Of a DNA stretch of 64,000 bases, positions 50,101 to 59,100 are shown in pieces. The stretch covers positions 15,282,918-15,346,917 of the forward strand of contig OW386292.2 of assembly GCA_936432065.2 (NCBI GenBank), written 5' to 3'. This stretch comes from Rutpela maculata (Eukaryota; Arthropoda; Insecta; Coleoptera; Cerambycidae). Numbering within the stretch: the first letter of the stretch is position 1; every line of letters begins with the position of its first letter. Position numbers and translations under genes: made by a program. The notes beneath the pieces are model-generated. The model was given only the letters and a program-made list of their open reading frames with translations. It was not told the origin of the DNA and ran no database searches.

Positions 50101-53100
50101 TGTCACATGTTTACAAGTGTTTATTGTAGATTCAAAAGATTGGCAACCAGGTGGCAAAGACAGACAACTGCTCTGCTGGGATTGCAGGGCACACTTTAAG
50201 AAAACAAACGAGTTGCCACCTCTTACAGCGCCGGCAGCCACTGGAAATACTCCACCTACAGGTAAAATGACGAAATAAATAAAACTCTTCTTGATTTTTA
50301 AAATTCCTGTATTTTGTACAGAAAGCCCGGATGCTAGTCCTCAAAGAATGCGCACCCGGAACAAGGCGGCAAAGGAGCAAACTACGAACCGTGCAAGACC
50401 GAAACGGGGAGGCACGGAAACGCCGGAACCAAAAACACCTGTTAAACAAGGCAACACCGGCGATAAGACGACACCAACTCAACCAAACACGCCGGGCAAA
50501 AAGAAAGGAAAGGGCGAGAAACCTGAAACTCCGAATAAAAACAGGAAGAGACAGCAAGAAAATAAAACGGAAGATAATGAAATGGAAGAAAAAGATCTGG
50601 GTGTGCTTAAGAAGAAGCGGGATAGGCCCGAAAGTCCTTCTAGCGTCACAACTGATTCGGAAACAGTCAATGAGGATGTGGACAACACTGAAACAGAAAA
50701 CGATACTGCTGATGTGCTTCCTCCTATTTCCATCACAACAGCCGCAGCTTCACTGATGTCTACGGTACGTTTCATTTATTCCAATTTCAAATAATTAAGT
50801 CTAATCATTAGCGAACACATACACACTACACTCAATGTATAATTTCAATGCTTTGAAGCATTTTTGAGTAATTTATTTCCTCAGAGTGGTAATCACTGTT
50901 ATAAAAATATGTTTTTTTATGTTTGCTTTAGGTAACGACTACAACATCTCCTGCTATATCGACGATCAATACCATTACACCACAAGAAACTCTCCCAAAA
51001 CCATCTGTCAAACCAGACACTGTTGAGCTTCCAGACCCGAAGCCAATCATGCAACCATCTGTCTTAAACAACACAAATTTGCCCGTTATAATGTCTACCA
51101 AACTACAGCCACCTCCAAATGTTGAACCCATGCCGCTTAACGTGTCAATACGATTACCTGACGATATAAACGAAAGGAAGAATTTAATAAAGCGCAACTT
51201 GGACAGTACTCTGGACATGAAGGAAATGAAATACAGCCCGGAAAATATGAAATTCAATCCTGAGAGTTTGAAATTCAACCAGGACACTATGAAAATCAAT
51301 CCCGAAGCCGTTAAATTTGCACAACAAGAGTTCAAGAAGGAGCAGCAACAGATAATGAAGCAGGAAGTTCAGGCCAAAGCTGATCGAAGAGAAGAGTTTA
51401 AAGAAGAGCTTAAAGAGTCTCTGCCTCCACAACAGATGCCGGTAGTCCAAGAAAAACCATTCAAAACCGAACTTATCATTCCAAAAGTCCATACGATGGA
51501 AAAAATAAAAGATGAACTGGACTCTTCCAACGAGGCGATTAATATCAACCCCATCAACCTGAATCCTAATGTGAATCTAAAAGAAGATAGCATGTATAAA
51601 GAGAACCTTTACATACCGCAGAACATGAATATGAATATGAGCATGAAGGAGCCCATTTCCTTTGGCATGAAGGACCCACCATTGATGAATCATCTCCAAC
51701 CTAAGCACGGGTTGAATTTGAAGGAGCCCCAAATTGAAAAGCATAAGGAGCAAATCATCAACATGAATCACTCTAGTTATGTCTCTGACATGAAACAAGA
51801 ACCATTTGGTTTTCAGAGTCCACAAAGCTCCAACAAGGAGCCCAACATGTCCACTGCCACGACAGCTGCCACAATTAACAGCGTGAATAATACGGTAATA
51901 AAGTTAGAACCTAGAGATGAACCAATGGAACTCACAAGCCAAAGTAGAAACGAGCAAGTGCAAACTTATAGTGGTATGTCGCAGCCGCTCAACATACCAC
52001 AAGTTATCCCGATGTCCCAACAAATTCCTCCAAGTCTTCGACAGCCTGAGAACCACTACGAGGAAGAGAAAAGGATAGAGAAGCTGGAGCGGCCAGAAAG
52101 GATAGACCGTCCTGAGCGTATGGAACGTTCAGACCGATCCGAGATGGGACCAATTACCTCAGCTTCGATAGGGCAACCTCCACTGCCAAGTTTGATGCAG
52201 TCCAGCAATTTGGTTACGATAGGAGGCTCTCAGCCTCCCCAGATGAGCCACTATGGCTTTATGACAGGCGTGTCACCGTTCAGCCATCCCCAGTCACCCA
52301 GGAATCTCGACAAGAACCAACAACATATGCAGCAACAGAGCGCACAGGGGCACAATCAAAACGAACCTCAGAACTTGAAGATCAAACAGGAGATTCCCGA
52401 GATATCTTCCAGTCAGAGCAGTCAGAGTTTGCCGCCGAATCATCTGAGCGGGTTGAACAACTTCACGCAGAATGCTCTGCCTCCGGGACCGGGAATGGCA
52501 CCGCACAGTATGTCAAGTATGCCTCCAAGCTCCCAAAATATACCTTCTAGCAACAGCATGGCAGCATCAAGTGGATTTGCACCACCTAGTCATTTGCCAC
52601 CCATGACGGATCCTTTGCAAAGTCTTAAGGATGTGAAGGTGGGTAGTTCGTATTATTGCAACTTGACATTTGATCTAAGATTTTCCTGCATGTAACAGTG
52701 AACAGACTTTGTTCAACAATTAGAATAATCATTTTTTTTTTACTAGGTACCGGGTTACTTGCCTCCGCCTCAACCTCCATCCTCACAGTCGTCAGGGAGT
52801 GATAGAAGTGAGAGGCCTCCTTCAGGTCCGGCAGTAGATAACATCAAGAAGGAGCCAGATTTTGGCCGGCCCTCCAGCAGTGGCCCGAGCCCTAAGCCGT
52901 TATCAGATAAATGTTCAACGCCCAAAAATGCTGGGGGTAGTTCTACACCTGGCATGCAAATATCTCAAACTCCGCCTCTCCGACAGCAAGGTTAGTTACA
53001 TTCAACAGAGCATCTCTCGATAATTTAATGGAATCTTTGCAGGTACCAATTCACCTCATTCAGCGATAAACTTAATAAGCTCCAGTTCTGGTCCCCCCAC

Positions 53101-56100
53101 GTCCCTTCAACAGCCACACCCACATCAGCCTCATGGGCCCTCGTACGGCTCCATGCACCCGCCTCATCACATAGTTCATCCCTCGTTTTTGCACATGCAG
53201 TTCCCTGGCCACCCGTACTCTGGCTATCCATTTTCTTACCCGTATCCATATGCAGTTCCACCTCAACCACATGCGATACCTCCCCCCACCAGTCGGCCCG
53301 ATATCGCTCCCAAGACTATCGACACTGTCAGTGCAACTCTAATGTCCTCGCAACATAGTACGAGCAGTACATTGACGTCCAAACGCGAAACTAGAGAGTC
53401 GGACGAGACTGGAGCAGAAAGACATCAAACACACGAAATGACACTGACCAACCATCAAAGTACGTCGCACAATAGTTCGGTACATGCCACAGTCGAAAAG
53501 CATAACTATGGCGGCAGTCATAGCATAACGATATCGCATAGCACGTCGACCAGCTCGAGCCAGAGTGTTCAGCATAAAGTTAACCAGAAAACGGTGAGAA
53601 CCAGTTCGCCGCATACCCCCGTTTCACAGGTAAATACACGAATTGTTATACATTTTTAAAGGTTATATACATAAAAAAACAATTTTTCAGAGTACTGCAT
53701 CCGCAAGCATAAATCACTCCTCGTCGTCGTCTCTGAACAACCATCAGCATACACATCATCACACGCACACTCACCATGACAGAATGTCACCCGGAAATCA
53801 GTTACTTCGTCATAGCATGCACAGCAAACCGCCCACTCCCCAAGCTAACCCACATCATCTGATGATTCAACCGCCAAATATGGGTCACCACCAGTCGTCT
53901 TTAGGTAAGAATAGATGTTTTATCTTCCTATACATTTCTTCTCCATCGGCAAACATACTTTTCCTGACTTCATCCAGTTTCAACAGAAGGTTAGCCAAAA
54001 GATGTCACTAACGATAACGATTCATTACAGGACCTCCATCTATGGGCAGTAGTTCCCTGGATGCGTTAAGAGCTCATGCAGCCCAAGCCGCTGCGAATAT
54101 GCAGCAGCAGCAAAGCAGTATGCACCCGCCAAGCACTTCTCCCATGAATCCGCCACCCAAGGTGGTTGCAGATGAAGTAATCAAAGTTGAACCGGATCCC
54201 GAACCAGTGACTCCCGAAGAGGAGAGCCAAAACAGCCCCGTGGCTCCTCCTAGAGGGCCATCGCCGGAACCTAGAATAGAAGACACCGAGTGTCACAGAA
54301 GTCAGAGTGCAATGTAAGTAAAAGTCTAGCACCTTGAAGTGAACCTCTAAGTTGTTATTTTCTCCCAGATTTTTGCGGCATTGGAACCGTGGTGACTACA
54401 ACTCCTGCACGAGAACAGATCTTACATTCAAACCAGTTCCAGACTCGAAATTAGCGAGGAAAAGGGAAGAGAGGTTGAGGAAACAGGCCGAGAGAGAACG
54501 GGAGGAACGAGAAAGGGCGCAGCAAGCCCAACAGAGAAAGATCACGACTCCGGAGAAACCCGACGTCAAACCACCTTCTAGAGGACCCTTGGAGACTGTT
54601 TCGTCACCGTACGAACGGTTCTCTAGACCTGGTTTCAACGATACGCCCGCTTTAAGGCAGTTGTCGGAGTATGCAAGACCTCATGCCGGTTTCAGTCCAG
54701 GTATTGCTATTTTGATACACATTTTATTATATGCAATAAATTATTTGGTTCTTTAGGTCATATGCCAAGATCGCTTCTGCCTCCTTCCCATGTCATGGAT
54801 CCTATGTTGCAATACCAGTTAAGCAGTATGTACGGGCCAGGGGCTAGAGAAAGGTAAGAAGAATATTTTTTTTATTTTTTTATTTATTTGGATTATCAAC
54901 TTTTTAAAATATTTTCAAAATCTCTTTAATTAGTACAATTGCGGCTGTATCCGATCTATTTCAGTTCTTAAACTCAAAATACTGATCAATTGTTTTTCCA
55001 GAACTGTCATAAAAGTGAGGTTAGAATGTCCTAAGTTATGATTTTTTACAATAGATGACAGCACCTGTAACCAACGCAATGAATCTAAAATCATTCACAC
55101 ATAACGTTTGTTACAAAGCTGTTTCATGTCTTGTCTGTTTTTAGGTTAGAGTTAGAACATCTAGAGAGGGAAAAGAGGGAACGGGAGATTAGGGAGCTTA
55201 GGGAAAGGGAACTCAACGATAGGTTAAAGGAGGAGATAATGAAGAGCGGCATGAGGGGGCCGCCAAACCCTATGGACCCTCATTGGCTAGAGATACAGAG
55301 GAGATATGCGGCGGCCGGCATAACAGGACCTGGAGGTACATATTGTATGTACTATTAGGGAAAATATTTCGCCGGTGAAGTGAGCTTTCACCTCGAAATA
55401 TTAAACTCTGTTTAGTGTATTTAAACTGATAGTGTTATTGTGTGTTTAAGGGCCAGGTCTTCCCCTTCATCATTTTGCCTTATATCCGGGTGGTAGTAGC
55501 GCACAATTGTCACAAATGGAAAGGGAGCGGCTGGAAAGGCTTGGCATTCCTCCACCGCCGGGTGCACCGGGAGGTCCCGGAGGACCTCCACCCGGCCACC
55601 CTCACCATCCTGCCCATCAGGCGCAGTTAGAAGCTGCGGAAAGGTTGGCCCTTGCGACAGACCCTATGGTAAGTTTTTGAATAAGTCGTAAAACTGATAT
55701 TTTGCATTTACAGAAGTGCAATATTTCTTAGAAATTTATGCGTGTTTTTATTTTTATTTTAAATATTATTTTTTTTTTTTACTGTGGTATTTGTAATAGG
55801 GCCACCGAAACTGAATATTTTTGTGAAAATCTTGAATCATACACACTTTTTACTTGTTTTTTAATCGTTACTTGTTTAAAACCTTTTGATTTTTGAATAC
55901 TTCTTTCCGATTTTAAAATTCAAGTGCCATCCAACTTAATAATAATATTAACAGTTCTTTATTGATTGTAATGTAGTTAATCACGAAACAAAAAAATGTC
56001 TAAAATAACGAAGGTCTAGAAGATGAACCTTTTGTTCACAAACTTAACAAAATGATAAGCAAAGCTTTTGTGTGGTATAACTAGCATTCAAATAGATCAT

Positions 56101-59100
56101 TCTGATTTCAAGGGGGTTCATGTAGGCTTCACAAATTCTTGTTTTAGCAGATCCAGACACAAAATACACAGAACGAAAGGGGCGTCTCAAGAGACAACAG
56201 GGACAACAACTGTTTCTTCTATAAATAATGTGTGAGACCGTTAAGACGCGTGTGTTTCACACAAAGTTCACTTGACAAGTCTCCCTTTTCGCTCCAAAGT
56301 TAAGTGTTAGAACAAAAGTAAATGAAAGTATCTAAATTTGAATTAAACATTCATTGATTATATATATTATATACATATAAACATGTCTATAGTTGACTGA
56401 AATCCTTCAGCCAGTGGCATAACTAGGGAGGTTAGGAGAGGCACTGTGCCCTTGCTGCAGGGTCCATAGCGACCAGTTGCCTAAAAATGTGAGGAATTGG
56501 GAAAATGTATTAAAAAATGAGGGAATTTTTAGTAATTTTTATAAAAGTCAGGGAATATGAATTTTTTTACCATTTTCCACTCTCCGCTCACCAAAAAATG
56601 ATTTGTCCATTTTGCCTCCTCTGCCCATAAAAAAAATATTTCCGGCCCGGTATCTGTGTACTGGTGGCCAGACTCAGTCAGTCAAATTTCAACCCTCGAG
56701 GGCTTCACTTCTTGCACGCGAACTTAGTGTAATTTTAAACTCTACTTTGTCAAATATTTGGTAAATAAATACCTTCTTCTGATTATGTTTTTATTGGTTG
56801 CACACGCAACAAATCGTGTCCCAAAACAAAAACAACTAAGTATTACACGTTAGTCGATAATGTTATTATCAAAATATTTTCACTTATTGTTGAAGGTAAG
56901 GTTGCAGATGGCTGGCATTTCACCGGAGTACCATGCGCATACTCACGCCCACACGCATGCACATACGCATTTACACCTACATCCGCAACAGCAACAGGCG
57001 CAACAGGAGGCGGCGGCGGCAGCAGCAGGTTTCCCTTTGCCAGGTAAGTAAACGCCAAATGTCAAGACGTTAGTAACCTCAAGTTTTGTACCGCCGGTTT
57101 TATATTTTCGTTTTTATTTCAGCTTCTGGGACCCCAGGTTACCCCCGGCCGGGTTTAATCCCCGGTAGAGACGGTCCACTAGGACTACACCACCCTGATC
57201 TTCTAGGCAGGCCTTATGCAGATCAGTTAGCCCATCAGGTAAGAATATAACTCATTTTATCAGGAACTTTCATTGTTTAATTCGAGTTCAAAAATTAAGA
57301 TATTCGGCAAAATTATCAAAATAAAAGATTCAGGGAGTTTCGTTAATATATTGGCAATTAATAATCTTGGATACTGTAAATACCCCGATCAGTGGATAAA
57401 CAGTTCAAAATGGGTCAAAATAGGCCAAAACGGGTAAAAGACCACACAAAACTATAGGAAAAGGTCTTTTGGTCAAAATTTTTGAAATTTTGGGAAAAAG
57501 TTCTCCTGGTTATACTGAACAAAGGTTCTCAACAGTTCGGTAGCCAGTGGCCTTTGAAGTCTAAAAATGTAGAGTTCTTATAGACCAATTAGATTCTGCT
57601 ATTCTCTATTTTTTTTTAAATTAATAATTCTCTAGTTTATACTTTATCGTATAGAAGCTCTTGCAAATAAAATATTACCCAGTTTGTATAAGATATATTA
57701 TTCAGACTTACTTTACCATATTGACGTTTGAAAACTTCATTGTAAGTAAAATATTGACTTGTTTACTCTTTTTTGTTTTGTAATCTGTAGAAACCTAATA
57801 TATTCTTTTTTTGCAAACCGCGTATATTGTTTGGTAAGTAAATATTTTGAGAGTGGCACATCAAATACCTTGTTTTATTTGCTCGTAAACACTTAAAGAT
57901 GACCCTGTATATTTTCAATGATAAAGCGATAATTTTTACTAAACATTTGACAGAACTACTACAGTGCAATGGCTTGGTTTTTTCCCCATTTTGAACTGCC
58001 CACATGACTGAAGGGGTTACCTAAACGAATGTATCTGTGCCGATAAAAAAAATTTAAGGGCTTATGCTTATCGGCAAAGAAACAATTCTGACGCACATTT
58101 CATTCGATATGTGCAGCAGTAAAATGTGATAATTTGTAAAACAATTTGATCTTTGATGTTCAGGCCGCTGCACATGAACAATTACAGAGGCAGATGCTGC
58201 TAGAAAGAGATAGGTTTCCTCCCCACCCCTCGATTGTTGCTCAACATGAAGAGTACCTAAGGTCTGTTCATGTTTTTTAAAAACTATCACAACGCAATCA
58301 TAACCCATATAGAGAGGCGGATGTGAATGACTGTACAAGTTGCGGGAACCGCGATATTAGCTTTTAAAAGGCGAGTTGTATGAACAATGGTCAACATCAG
58401 AGTCTTTTGCGACAGTCCTTTTAACATTTACGACTATGGTGGTAATAGTTTGAACCGTGTTTGTGCAACTGGCTCTAAAGTTAGTTTTTCTTTATGTTAA
58501 ATTATAAAAAATAAACATGCATGAATGCAGCTGGGAATGTAAACGATTGTGAGATTGGTAATTAATGTAGGAATTATCTACAGATTGGGCTGGGAATATG
58601 GTATTAGGAATATAATGAGAGGGAAGATATGCAGCAATCAAAACTTATATAGTTATTGATGTGGCTTAAACAATGATTTTTGGCGTTGGTAATCTTTAGG
58701 ATGTCTCCTCAAAAAGTGAATACAAAACGTGAAAATTAAATACGTGTACAGTGAACCATTGAAATTAAAAATAGGAGTACCACAAGGTACTGTACTAGAC
58801 CCGTTATTATTTCCAGCCACTATCGACTACAATTTATATGTTGAGGGCTATCATGGCCATGGTTCGTTCACCTTATTTTCGAACTTCCAAACTTTTTATG
58901 ACAATCCTTCTCATTATTTTCCTCAAAACTTATATAGTTATTGATGTGGCTTAAACAATGATTTTTGGCGTTGGTAATCTTCAGGATGTCTCCTCAAAAA
59001 GTGAATACAAAACGTGAAAATTAAATACGTGTACAATGAACCATTGAAATTAAAAATAGGAGTACCACAAGGTACTGTACTAGACCCGTTATTATTTCCA

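Noticed and set aside
50132..50557. 141-codon minus-strand frame and similar antisense frames over the Gug exons
   Set aside because: Shadows of the Atrophin coding sequence; the + strand reading joins in phase and matches the family.
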